A stretch of 64,000 bases of DNA, taken from Haliea sp. (GTDB taxonomy: Bacteria; Pseudomonadota; Gammaproteobacteria; Pseudomonadales; Halieaceae). This document shows positions 24,220-33,254 of this stretch, piece after piece. The DNA is taken from positions 186,001 to 250,000 of the forward strand of contig JADJAL010000004.1 in assembly GCA_016704305.1 (NCBI GenBank), in the 5' to 3' direction. Position 1 is the first letter of the stretch. The number at the start of each line of letters is the position of its first letter. The notes beneath the pieces were generated by a model. The model had not been told where the DNA came from. It did no database searches and was given only the letters and a program-made list of their open reading frames with translations. The position numbers and the translations under genes were made by a program.

Positions 24220-25131
24220 CTATTCCACGTCGGCCTGCGGCACATGGGACGAACTGAGCAGGTCCGCGTAACCACTTTTGTAATCCGGGAAAATTAACTG
24301 ATAACCACTGGCCCGCAGCGCGGTATTGCGGCAGCGTTTGTGGCCCGCCGCATTGTGGCGCGTGGGTTCGTCGATGGTCGCTGGGGCAAAGCGCTGCCCT
24401 GCATCCAGGCCCAGCTCCCCGGCCAGCCAGGATTCGACTTCATAGCGCGGGGCGGGCAGGTCATCCACCCCGATATAGACAGGCTCCAGCCTGTGGCCGG
24501 CGTCAGCCAGGCCGACCAGATGCACGAGAAAACCCGCGCAGTCCTCGCGGTGGATGCGGTTCGTGTAGCTCACCGGCTCGGGCGGACACAGTTCCCCACG
24601 GCGAATACGCGAGAGCAGTCGGCCGCCCGGGATGCCGTACACCCCCGCGAGACGCACCACCGATGCCGAATGCCCCGATTCCAGTAGCTGCCGCTCTGCC
24701 GCGATGATTTCCAGCGCCCAGGGATCTGTCGTCGCCAGCGCGCTGGTCTCGTCCACCCAGCCGCCCTGCGCCTCGGCAAATACGCGGGTGCTGCTGGTCA
24801 TCAGGATATGCCGGGGCCGGTGCTGGCCGAGGCCAGCAAGCAGGTTAGCCATCGCCGTTGCAAAACCTGCCTTGTAGCCAGACACCGAGCGGTCCGCAGG
24901 GTTGAAAATCGCGAGCACGAAATCCGGCTGCAGTTGCGCGGCAATGTCCAGGCTTCCCGGCTGTGTATAGTCTGCCGCATGCCCGCTGAAGCCTGCGGGC
25001 AGTTTGGCTGTGTTGCGCCTGACACCGGTTACAAGGCAACCCTGCTGCAACAGCAGGGTTCCCGCGCGAATGCCCAGATCGCCGCAGCCGACAATCAGGA
25101 CGGAACTGTTCTTCATAAACTGATCACTCAC
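24220..25131 (-). CDS. NAD(P)-dependent epimerase/dehydratase-like protein (YeeZ type)
   Basis: A 303-residue short-chain dehydrogenase/reductase of the extended type. VLIVGCGDLGIRAGTLL at 11-27 is the nucleotide-binding Rossmann motif. MTSSTRVFAE matches the serine of the catalytic site, and the YxxxK is degenerate. VRLAGVYGIPGGRLLSRIRR and NRIHREDCAG are typical of the YeeZ/sugar-epimerase-like branch. The in-frame ATG for MKNSS at 25116 is an alternative start. It is divergent from oxyR with 39 bases between them. Function is unproved beyond fold. Confidence 0.78.
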   Translation of the reverse strand: MSDQFMKNSSVLIVGCGDLGIRAGTLLLQQGCLVTGVRRNTAKLPAGFSGHAADYTQPGSLDIAAQLQPDFVLAIFNPADRSVSGYKAGFATAMANLLAGLGQHRPRHILMTSSTRVFAEAQGGWVDETSALATTDPWALEIIAAERQLLESGHSASVVRLAGVYGIPGGRLLSRIRRGELCPPEPVSYTNRIHREDCAGFLVHLVGLADAGHRLEPVYIGVDDLPAPRYEVESWLAGELGLDAGQRFAPATIDEPTRHNAAGHKRCRNTALRASGYQLIFPDYKSGYADLLSSSHVPQADVE

Positions 25132-25170
25132 TGGTTACACTAGGGCCCACACGGGCGAGAACGAGACACC

Positions 25171-26073
25171 ATGACCTTAACAGAACTGCGCTACCTTGTA
25201 GCCCTGGCGGAAACCGGCCACTTTCGCAAAGCGGCCGAGCAGTGCAACGTCAGCCAGCCGACGCTGAGTATCGCTATCAAGAAGCTGGAGGACGATCTGG
25301 GCATCAGCCTGTTCGAACGCGCCCGCCACAAAGTGGCCACCACGCCCACCGGCGAGCGCATCGTGGAGCAGGCGCGTACGATCCTGCGCGAGACGCAGAA
25401 CCTGCGCCAGTTGGCGGAGCTGGGCAAGACCCGCTGGGCAGCGTGCTTAGCGTCGGCGCGATCTACACCGTGGGGCCTTACCTGTTTCCGCGCCTGGTCA
25501 GCCGCCTGCAACAACTGGCGCCCAAAATGCCTTTGTTTATCGAGGAAAACTACACCGCTGTCCTGCGCGGCAAACTTACCAGTGGAGGAGCTCGATGCGA
25601 TCTTCGTGGCGCTGCCGTTTACCGAAACGGATGTTGTCACGCGCAAGCTGTTCGACGAGCCATTCGTTGTGCTGCTGCCACAGGATCACCCGCTGGCTGC
25701 CCATACCCACATCGACACCAGTGCACTCGCGGAACACCGCGTGCTGCTGATGGGCGAGGGCCACTGCTTTCGCGACCAGGTGCTGGAGGCCTGCCCCGGA
25801 CTGCAGAAAGCCATTCGGGAGAAAGCCGCGCAGGGCAATACGGTGATCGAAGGCAGCTCGCTGGAGACGCTCAAGCACATGGTGGCCAGCGGCCTCGGCA
25901 TCACGGTGTTGCCGGAGTCGGCGGCCAGGGAGGCCACCTATGGCGAGCGCACCCTCGCCGTGCGCCCGTTCCTCGACCCTGCGCCCAAGCGCAGCATCGC
26001 GCTGGCCTGGCGCGTGAGTTATCCGCGCGCAGAGGCCATCGATATCCTGATCGATTCGCTGCGGCCGCACTGA
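25171..26073 (+). CDS. oxyR: OxyR hydrogen-peroxide-sensing LysR regulator (two compensating frameshifts)
   Basis: OxyR activates peroxide-defence genes when its two cysteines form a disulfide. The N-terminal helix-turn-helix (LAETGHFRKAAEQCNVSQPT) is intact. GEGHCFRDQVLEACPG places Cys199 and Cys208 exactly at the E. coli OxyR positions. Between about 25428 and 25583 the protein is out of frame: the next frame reads LGSVLSVGAIYTVGPYLFPR, the true family sequence. One missing base after GGCAAG and one extra G near GTGGAGGAG account for it, and the total length (300) stays right. Sequencing error is likely. It lies just upstream of recG, as in pseudomonads. Confidence 0.92.
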   Translation: MTLTELRYLVALAETGHFRKAAEQCNVSQPTLSIAIKKLEDDLGISLFERARHKVATTPTGERIVEQARTILRETQNLRQLAELGKTRWAACLASARSTPWGLTCFRAWSAACNNWRPKCLCLSRKTTPLSCAANLPVEELDAIFVALPFTETDVVTRKLFDEPFVVLLPQDHPLAAHTHIDTSALAEHRVLLMGEGHCFRDQVLEACPGLQKAIREKAAQGNTVIEGSSLETLKHMVASGLGITVLPESAAREATYGERTLAVRPFLDPAPKRSIALAWRVSYPRAEAIDILIDSLRPH

Positions 26074-26080
26074 CATTTCC

Positions 26081-28147
26081 ATGCACGGCATCGCCAGTGT
26101 TCCAGTTCGCGAGCTGCACGGGGTCGGCCCCGCGCTCGCGAGCAAACTGGCGGAGTACGGCGTGCATCGCGTCGAGGATGTGCTGTTCCACCTGCCGCTG
26201 CGCTACCAGGATCGCACGCGCCTGACGCCGATTGCCGCCGCGCAGGAAGGCGCCGACGTGGTGATTGAGGGGGAGGTGCGGGCAGCCGACATTGTATTCG
26301 GGCGACGGCGCAGCCTCGTTGCGCGCATACAGGACGGCAGCGGCACGCTGACGCTGCGCTTTTTCCACTTCTCCGCCGCGCAGAAGCACAACCTGCAGCC
26401 GGGCACGCGCCTGCGCTGTTTTGGCCAGGTGCGCCGCGGCGGCAGCGGCATGGAGATGTACCACCCGGAATACCGTCCCGTGCAGGACGAGGAGGTGCCG
26501 GTGTCCGAGACACTGACGCCGATCTACCCGACCACCGCCGGTATCGGCCAAAGCCAGTGGCGCAAGCTGTGCGCGCAGGCCCTGCTGCACCTGCAGCGTG
26601 AACCAGTGCAGGAACTGTTGCCGCCCAGCGCCGACTACCCGTATGCGTTGAGCCGCGCGTTGCAATTTCTCCATGCGCCGCCGCCGGATGCGTCACTGGC
26701 CTTGCTGCGAGACGGCAAGCACCCGGCGCAGTTGCGGCTCGCGCTTGAGGAACTGGTGGCGCACAACCTGTCGCTGCACCGGCTGCGCGAGCGCCAGCAA
26801 CACGAGGGCGCGCCGCGCCTGCCGCCCGACACGAATCTTCTTCGCGCGTTCCTCGCCAGCCTGCCATTCGCGCCCACCACTGCGCAGGCGCGCGTAATGG
26901 GCGAGATCGCCGCAGACCTGGCCAAGCCCGTGCCGATGATGCGACTGGTGCAGGGCGACGTGGGCTCGGGCAAGACGCTGGTCGCCGCCGGCGCCGCGCT
27001 ACAGGCCGTCGGCAACGGCTTCCAGGTGGCGATCATGGCCCCGACGGAGATCCTCGCGGAACAGCACTGGCGCACGTTCAGCCAGTGGTTTGAACCTTTG
27101 GGTATCACGATGGAATGGCTGAGCGGTCGCTCCAAGGGCAACAAGCGCGCCAGCGCACTGGCGCGTATCGCCTCCGGCGAGGCCAGCCTGGTCATCGGCA
27201 CGCACGCGCTGTTCCAGGCCGATGTGGCATTCGCGCGCCTGGGCCTGGTGATCGTCGACGAACAGCACCGCTTCGGTGTCCACCAGCGTCTCACGCTGAC
27301 ACAAAAAACCGCGCCGGACCTCGGCCGGGCGCACCAGCTGGTGATGACGGCCACGCCGATTCCGCGCACGCTGGCGATGGCGGCCTACGCGGACCTCGAC
27401 TGTTCCGTGATCGACGAGCTGCCGCCGGGGCGCACGGCGGTGACCACGGTGCTTATCGACAACAGCCGTCGGCAGGACGTGGTGGCCCGGGTCGCAGCGG
27501 CCTGCAGCGAGGGGCGCCAGGCCTACTGGGTGTGCACCTTGATAGAGGAGAACGACGCGCTACAGGCGCAAGCTGCAGAGGCGACTGCGGCTGAACTGCG
27601 CCTGGCGCTGCCGCAGCTGGCGATAGGGCTGATCCACGGGCGCCTGAAGCCGGCGGAGAAAGAAGCGGTGATGTCGGCCTTCAAGCGCGGCGAACTGGCG
27701 CTGCTGGTAGCGACCACGGTCATCGAAGTGGGCGTGGACGTGCCCAATGCCAGCCTGATGATTGTCGAGAATCCCGAGCGCCTGGGCCTGGCGCAGCTGC
27801 ACCAGTTGCGCGGCAGGGTGGGCCGTGGCGCGCAGGCCAGCCACTGCGTGCTGCTCTACCAGACGCCATTGTCGGCCAACGGTCGGCAACGCCTTGGGGT
27901 GTTGCGGGAAAGCACGGACGGTTTCTACATCGCAGAGAAGGACCTGGAACTGCGCGGCCCCGGCGAAGTGCTCGGCACGCGGCAGACGGGCCTGTTGGAG
28001 TTTCGTATCGCCGAACTGCCGACGCACGAACATCTGCTGGATGACGCACAAGTCATTGCGGACACCATCCGGGAATCGTATCCGGCGCTGGCTGAGCCGT
28101 TGATCCAGCGCTGGACCGGCGCGGGGCAGCAGTTTGCCAAGGTGTGA
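26081..28147 (+). CDS. recG: ATP-dependent DNA helicase RecG
   Basis: RecG remodels stalled replication forks and branch-migrates Holliday junctions. The 688-residue protein has an N-terminal wedge/OB region (LHGVGPALASKLAEYGVHRV, ending about 180). Helicase motifs follow: Walker A QGDVGSGKT near residue 290, the DEQH box VIVDEQHRFGV near 388, TATPIPRTLAM, and domain-2 motifs ATTVIEVGVDVPNA and QLRGRVGRG. The start ATG 26081 is eight bases after the oxyR stop, so the two are co-transcribed. Family and function are firm. Confidence 0.97.
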   Translation: MHGIASVPVRELHGVGPALASKLAEYGVHRVEDVLFHLPLRYQDRTRLTPIAAAQEGADVVIEGEVRAADIVFGRRRSLVARIQDGSGTLTLRFFHFSAAQKHNLQPGTRLRCFGQVRRGGSGMEMYHPEYRPVQDEEVPVSETLTPIYPTTAGIGQSQWRKLCAQALLHLQREPVQELLPPSADYPYALSRALQFLHAPPPDASLALLRDGKHPAQLRLALEELVAHNLSLHRLRERQQHEGAPRLPPDTNLLRAFLASLPFAPTTAQARVMGEIAADLAKPVPMMRLVQGDVGSGKTLVAAGAALQAVGNGFQVAIMAPTEILAEQHWRTFSQWFEPLGITMEWLSGRSKGNKRASALARIASGEASLVIGTHALFQADVAFARLGLVIVDEQHRFGVHQRLTLTQKTAPDLGRAHQLVMTATPIPRTLAMAAYADLDCSVIDELPPGRTAVTTVLIDNSRRQDVVARVAAACSEGRQAYWVCTLIEENDALQAQAAEATAAELRLALPQLAIGLIHGRLKPAEKEAVMSAFKRGELALLVATTVIEVGVDVPNASLMIVENPERLGLAQLHQLRGRVGRGAQASHCVLLYQTPLSANGRQRLGVLRESTDGFYIAEKDLELRGPGEVLGTRQTGLLEFRIAELPTHEHLLDDAQVIADTIRESYPALAEPLIQRWTGAGQQFAKV

Positions 28148-28286
28148 ACAGGTCCTGGCCAGGCAACACCGGGTCGGCAACCCGCACTTTATAGCCAAGG
28201 GAGTCCAAACGTCCGCAGTAGCCGCAGTAGCCGCATTTGTCAGCTTCGGTGTTATTTGTTTCAAACAAGCCACGAATTACGTATCG

Positions 28287-28319
28287 TTCTCATATACATA
28301 TGAGAAATATTCTCATATG
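28287..28319. promoter_or_regulatory. Overlapping inverted half-sites, candidate Fur box
   Basis: The segment reads TTCTCATAT-AC-ATATGAGAA-ATA-TTCTCATATG: three half-sites, each adjacent pair a perfect inverted repeat of 9-10 bp. The centre TGAGAAATATTCTCA matches the 7-1-7 Fur consensus TGATAATNATTATCA at 11 of 14 positions. It lies 42 bases before the start of a siderophore-type receptor, where Fur control is expected. Another dimeric repressor cannot be excluded. Confidence 0.6.
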
Positions 28320-28360
28320 CTGTCCGCCTTTGAATTTCAACTCAAACGGGGACAAGCACA

Positions 28361-30465
28361 ATGGTACGCAAATGGGGATTCATCGGGCTGCTGCCCGTGT
28401 TGGGGTGTTCTTTTACGGTTTCTGCCGCGGATGAGGCGCAGTTTCCCACGGGCGAGGACCGCCTGGAGGAGATTTTGGTCCACGGGGTGCGGGAGAACCG
28501 CACCAGTCGCGGCGCGCTCGTGCTGCCGATGTCCGTGTTCGATACACCGCAGTCCGTCACGATAATCGACAGCACGTTCATGCGCGACTTCGGGCTGAAC
28601 GATGTGAACCAGGTGCTCGAGCAGATCACCGGTGTCAACGTGGAGGCGGTTGAGACCGAGCGCACCTACTACAACTCGCGGGGCTTTGACATCAAGAGCA
28701 TGCAGGTGGACGGGATCGGCCTGCCGTTCAACTGGAATGTCGTGGGCGCCCTGGACACGTACATTTACGAAAAGGTCGAGGTCATCCGTGGCGCCAATGG
28801 CCTGCTGACCGGGGTGGGTAGTCCCTCCGGCACGATCAACTACGTGCGCAAGCGGCCAACCAATGAACGTGGCATTACCGTGGCGGCGACTGGCGGCTCC
28901 TGGGACAAATACCGGCCTGGAAGGTGACGCCTCCGGACCATTGAACGCATCGGGCTCCTGGGCGGGGCGCCTGGTGGGCGCGGCGCAGACAGCGGATTCG
29001 TACCTGGACGGCTACCAAAACGAGCGCGGGATCGTGTCTGGCATAGTGGAGGGGCAGGTGGGCGACCGCACCGTCCTCACCTTCGGCTACTCACAGCAGA
29101 ACAACAACTCCGACGGCGTGCTGTGGGGTGCCTTGCCGATGCTGTACACCTCGGGCGAGCAGACCGACTATGACACCTCCACCAGCACCACGATGGACTG
29201 GACGAAGTGGAATACCGACATCAAGACGCCCTTCGCGGAAATCACCTACGCGTTCAACCCCGACTGGAACCTGCAATCCACGGTTACCTACAACACCTAT
29301 GACGAGACCTCGGAGTTGTTCTACGTGATCGGGTTGCCCGACCGCGACACGGGTTTAGGCCTGACGGGTTACCCCGGCAACTATCACTCCACCTCCGACC
29401 GCTACATGTTTGACAACACCTTGACGGGCAGGGTGGACGCCTTTGGCCGCACCCACGACGTGTTGCTCGGCGCCAGCTATTCGCACGCCGATTATAAGTA
29501 TGAGTCGCGCCCGGCACCGGACGATGATCCGGCCAGGGGCGCGCTGCCCTCCGTTCCCCGGCTGGAATCGCCACGAGATTGGCAGACCCGCATGGGGCGA
29601 TAGCCAGCTCGACTCCGACTGGGATTCCGATTTCGCCCGTGTATTCGGCGTTGCCCACCTCAATGTCTCTGACCAGCTCAAATTCATCACCGGCTTCAAC
29701 GCCGTCGATGTGCAGTCCAATGGCTTCAGCTTCGATGAACCGCAAGACAGCAATGATTCGAAAGCCAGTCCCTACATCGGTGTAACCTACCTGGTTGCTG
29801 ATTCTGTCAATCTCTACGCGAGCTACAGCGACATCTACGAACCGCAACCGGAAATCAACGAGGACCTGCGGCCGCTCGGGCCCGCCGAGGGCAAAAGTTA
29901 CGAGGCCGGTGTGAAGGCTGAACTGCTGGAACAGCGGCTGTTGGCGTCCCTTGCGGTATTCAGTGCTCGCCAGGACAACTACGCCGAACCAGCTGGTTAT
30001 CACCCGGAGACCTTTCAGGCCGTTTACACCGGCATCGATGTGGAGTCCGAGGGATTCGAGCTTGAACTGTCGGGAGCCGTCACGGACAACTGGACGCTGC
30101 AAACCGGGTTCACCAGCCTCGATTTGAAAGATCCCCATAGCAATGACGACGTGCGTACCTATGTGCCTCGCGAGACGTTCAATCTCGGCACCCGATACGT
30201 CGTCACCGCGCTTCCGGGTCTCCAGATGGGCGCCACCGTGAAATGGGACGACGATGTGCACCTGGATACTGACAACGGCGTGATTCGCTCGGATGCCCAC
30301 GCCGTGGTGTCGGCCTTTGCGAGCTATTTATTCCTGGAACGTTACGAGGTGCGCGTCAACGGGTTCAACCTGACTGACGAGAAATACCTCGCCAGCCTGT
30401 ACTGGGACCAGGCGTTCTATGCGCCACCCGCTAACTGGTCGGTGACGTTTTCAATGCGCCTGTGA
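28361..30465 (+). CDS. TonB-dependent siderophore receptor (two frameshifts)
   Basis: An outer-membrane siderophore-type receptor of the FhuE/FpvA class: signal peptide, TonB box EEILVHGVREN, plug with TPQSVTIIDS, QITGVNVEAVETERTYYNSR, VEVIRGANGLLTGVGSPSG and INYVRKRPT, then a barrel ending NWSVTFSMRL. The barrel frame breaks twice. An extra base near 28913 (TACCGGCCTGG) and an extra C at 29549-29551 (GCCCTCC) shift the reading; removing both gives RLEGDASGPL and ALPPFPGWNRHEIGRPAWG, with about 700 residues in all. The defects look like sequence errors. Iron control is suggested by the Fur-like repeat upstream. Confidence 0.88.
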
Positions 30466-30483
30466 GTTTCGGCCGTGTTGGAG

Positions 30484-30939
30484 TTACGCTCTCTCGCGTC
30501 TGGAGCCTGCGAGGACAGCGAGACCCAACACGACCAGCCCCAGCGTTGCGGGAACCGGAACAGCTATCGGCGCACTGACGGTACCGGAAAAAGAGTTCGG
30601 GTTTGGCCCGCTGCCACAACTGTTAAAACACCGGGTCGATCCCGCAAAAGTGATAAGACCTCCGAGATCGGTCAAGGGCGCCAGAAAGCTGAGGGTGGTT
30701 TGGTCGCCGTAATTGACGCTCGTCGCGAACAAGCTCAATGCGGTACCGGTCGCGCTGGTGTAATTGTCGCCAAAGAACGTCTCGTTGAAGGAAACGGAAG
30801 AAAACGTGACCGTATTCGCGTTAAAGGTAAAGCTGCCGGTGAGGGTCGTACCGCCGCCGAAGGTCCAGATCACCGGCGCGGCACTAACTGCCCCTGCCAA
30901 CGCCATGGCAACCAATCCCAATAATAATTTCTTAATCAT
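30484..30939 (-). CDS. Secreted protein with PEP-CTERM/VPxPA-like sorting signal
   Basis: A 151-residue exported protein. The signal peptide is MIKKLLLGLVAMALAGAVSA and the middle is rich in Gly, Thr, Ser, Asn and Phe. A C-terminal tripartite tail follows: VPVPATLG, a hydrophobic stretch (LVVLGLAVLAG) and the basic SRRERA. This is the pattern recognised by exosortase-type sorting enzymes. I chose ATG 30939 (GAAGAGG upstream) over the longer frame at 30972 because it gives a clean signal peptide. No exosortase gene is in the window. Its stop lies 18 bases from that of the receptor, converging. Confidence 0.75.
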   Translation of the reverse strand: MIKKLLLGLVAMALAGAVSAAPVIWTFGGGTTLTGSFTFNANTVTFSSVSFNETFFGDNYTSATGTALSLFATSVNYGDQTTLSFLAPLTDLGGLITFAGSTRCFNSCGSGPNPNSFSGTVSAPIAVPVPATLGLVVLGLAVLAGSRRERA

Positions 30940-30972
30940 AAAAGCCTCTTCCAAGAAAAACGCATTAGTCAT

Positions 30973-31130
30973 GCCAATTAGGAATATGTTTTTCTTTTGA
31001 TAGGTGCAATTATGAATATCAGGACGATCAAGTCAAAGCGGAACTAGGGAAATCACGCGATATTCGCGGCTTGTCGCGGCACATATTTCAAGAATCGTGA
31101 ACCAGTTTGCAGGCTCACTCGCCTTGATGG
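30973..31130. other. Intergenic, A/T-rich; no gene seen
   Basis: The region holds the upstream sequence of the PEP-CTERM-like gene (minus strand) and the 3' side of the DUF1415 gene. It is locally A/T-rich (about 30980-31020). No terminator hairpin or RNA gene could be supported. Confidence 0.2.
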
Positions 31131-31682
31131 TCAGTAATCTGAAAAAAGTCCCCGCCAGCGCCGCTGCAATTCATCCACCCCCAGGGCGTCAAGCGTCGCT
31201 ATGTTTTTGTCCGGAATCGAGTCCGGGTCGGTGTCGTCCATCAGCACTCGGCTCAACATCTCCTCCCTGAGCAGATGAATGATGGGGTAGGGCGCGCGGT
31301 TGCTGTAGTGGCTGGCGGCGCCGGGCGCCTCGCCCGCAAATTGATAGTGCGGATGAAAGCTGGCCAATTGCACCACGCCCTCGAGGCCGGACCCCACTAA
31401 CAGGTCCTGCGCATCCTCGAGCAGGCACAGGTAGTCCTCGAAGTCGTGCAGTGCGTTCGGAAACGCCAGCAGCGTGGTCGCGATGTCCTGCTCCGTGCTG
31501 CGCTGTAGCAGGTCCAACTCACCGAGGAACGCGCGCAACAGCGCCGTGGAATCGGTTTCCTCGCACACGGCGATGCGCAGATTGGGCGCGCCCAGCAACG
31601 GGCGCGCGAAGGGACACAGGTTCAGGCCGACGACAAACTCGCGCAGCCAGCGCCGGATGTGGAGCTCGACATACCCGGTCAC
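31131..31682 (-). CDS. DUF1415 family protein
   Basis: A 183-residue cytosolic protein of the DUF1415 family: VVGLNLCPFARP near residue 17, DIATTLLAFPNALHDFEDYL, GVVQLASFHPHYQFAGE, and NRAPYPIIHLLREEMLSRVL. The role is unknown. The GTG at 31682 opens the frame and is close to the family start. It follows the rubredoxin reductase gene by 30 bases on the same strand and may be co-transcribed with it. Confidence 0.88.
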   Translation of the reverse strand: MTGYVELHIRRWLREFVVGLNLCPFARPLLGAPNLRIAVCEETDSTALLRAFLGELDLLQRSTEQDIATTLLAFPNALHDFEDYLCLLEDAQDLLVGSGLEGVVQLASFHPHYQFAGEAPGAASHYSNRAPYPIIHLLREEMLSRVLMDDTDPDSIPDKNIATLDALGVDELQRRWRGLFSDY

Positions 31683-31712
31683 CGGCGGCGCCTGCGCAAC
31701 CGGGCGCGCGCG

Positions 31713-33083
31713 TCAGGCCATGATCGCCGGCAATTCCTTTTGCAGGGCGACTTTCTCTTTCGTCGCCTCGCCCGTCAGCGCGAAACCCAGCAGCTTGCCG
31801 TCGCTGCCCCGGAATTCCGCCTTGACGTTGTTGCCGTCGGCATCCACCGTCCATTCGCCTGCCGTGCCGGGCGCCACCGGGGCGACGACCACCGGGCAGG
31901 CGGGCGTCTTGATGGTCACCGGCATCGCGGGATAGCTCACCTCCGTGGCTTCCCCGGCCAGGGTTTTACCCAGGGCCTTGGCGGCAGCCATCAGCGGCGC
32001 GACATACACCAGCACATGCCCGTTCACCTCGGCGCAATCGCCCAGCGCATACACGTTGGGCGCATTGGTCTGCAGCAGGCGGTCGGTGACGATGCCGCGA
32101 TTGGTGGCGATGCCACTGGCCTTGGCCAGCGCCGTGCGCGGGCGCACGCCCACGGCCGATATCACGATGTCGGCGCTGATCGTCGCGCCGTTGTTAAGGC
32201 TCACGGTGACGCCCTTGTCGGCTTTGTTGACCGCCGTGACCAGCGGCCCGAAATGGAAAGTCGCGCCTTTCGCTTCCAGCGCGGCCTGTACCGCTTTGCC
32301 CGCCCGTTCCGGCAGCAATGTGGGCAGGCAATAACCGAGCGGGTCCACCACTTCCACCGCGAAACCACCGTTGATCAGGTCGTTGGTGTATTCGCAGCCG
32401 ATCAGGCCGCCGCCGATGATGCACACTTTTTTCACGTCGTTGTTGGCAACCGCCGTGCGAAAATCGCTGTAATCCATCAGGTCGTTGACCGAGTACACCA
32501 GCTCCTGCCCGTCGCCGCCGATAGGCGGGCGGATCACCTCGGCACCCACCGCCAGCACCAGCTTGCCGTAGTGGATCGCGGTATCGGCATCGCCGACCTT
32601 GATCAACTGGCGCGCGGTATCGATCTCATTCACCTTCGTCATCGTCCACACGCTGGCTTTGAGCTGCTTGGCCATGTTGCCGGCGTCTGACTGGGTCAGG
32701 TCATCCGCCGACGTGCCCTTGGTGTAGCCGGTGGACAGCATCGGCTTGGAGTACGCGCGCCCGTCGTCCGAGGTGATCATGATCAGCGGGGTGTCGGCAT
32801 CGTGCTTGCGAAATTCCTTGGCCACGCCGTAGCCGGCCAGCCCGGTGCCGAGGATCACCACCGGCGCATGTTCCGTATCCGCCACTGGCTCGGCGTGATG
32901 CGGCACATCGTCCACGGGCGACTCTTCCAGCAGTTCAAAGTCTTCCTTGCCGACGCCGCAATCGGGGCACAACCAGTCTTCCGGCACGTTTTCCCACTTG
33001 GTACCGGGGGCGATACCGTCGTCTGGCCAGCCTGCCTTTTCGTCGTAGACCAGGCCACAGACAATGCATTCCCACTTGCTCAT
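31713..33083 (-). CDS. Rubredoxin-rubredoxin reductase fusion protein
   Basis: A single 456-residue protein in which a rubredoxin is fused to its NAD(P)H-dependent reductase. Residues 1-50 are rubredoxin, with iron ligands C6, C9 (CIVCG) and C39, C42 (CPDCG). After a short acidic linker comes a flavoprotein disulfide-reductase-like module with FAD motif VVILGTGLAGYG near 76, NAD motif VCIIGGGLIGCEYTNDL and the FAD-binding VYALGDCAEVNG. Together they pass electrons from NAD(P)H through FAD to the Fe(Cys)4 centre, and on to partners such as alkane hydroxylases or reactive-oxygen reductases. No such partner is in the window. ATG 33083 (MSKWECIVCG) is the true start; the open frame extends to 33233. 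Confidence 0.93.
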   Translation of the reverse strand: MSKWECIVCGLVYDEKAGWPDDGIAPGTKWENVPEDWLCPDCGVGKEDFELLEESPVDDVPHHAEPVADTEHAPVVILGTGLAGYGVAKEFRKHDADTPLIMITSDDGRAYSKPMLSTGYTKGTSADDLTQSDAGNMAKQLKASVWTMTKVNEIDTARQLIKVGDADTAIHYGKLVLAVGAEVIRPPIGGDGQELVYSVNDLMDYSDFRTAVANNDVKKVCIIGGGLIGCEYTNDLINGGFAVEVVDPLGYCLPTLLPERAGKAVQAALEAKGATFHFGPLVTAVNKADKGVTVSLNNGATISADIVISAVGVRPRTALAKASGIATNRGIVTDRLLQTNAPNVYALGDCAEVNGHVLVYVAPLMAAAKALGKTLAGEATEVSYPAMPVTIKTPACPVVVAPVAPGTAGEWTVDADGNNVKAEFRGSDGKLLGFALTGEATKEKVALQKELPAIMA

Positions 33084-33254
33084 GATAGCACTCGCTCTCT
33101 TTGTTCCTGAGGGGTTACACACCGGCCAAACGCGCCCGGCGGACACTTGAATAATGGCTAAAATTCGAGACGCAACACTATAAAGTTGTACGCTAATTGT
33201 GCAAGGATTTTCTCCCGCCAGCGCCCTGGCCAATCAGGCTGGCGACACGCTTGC

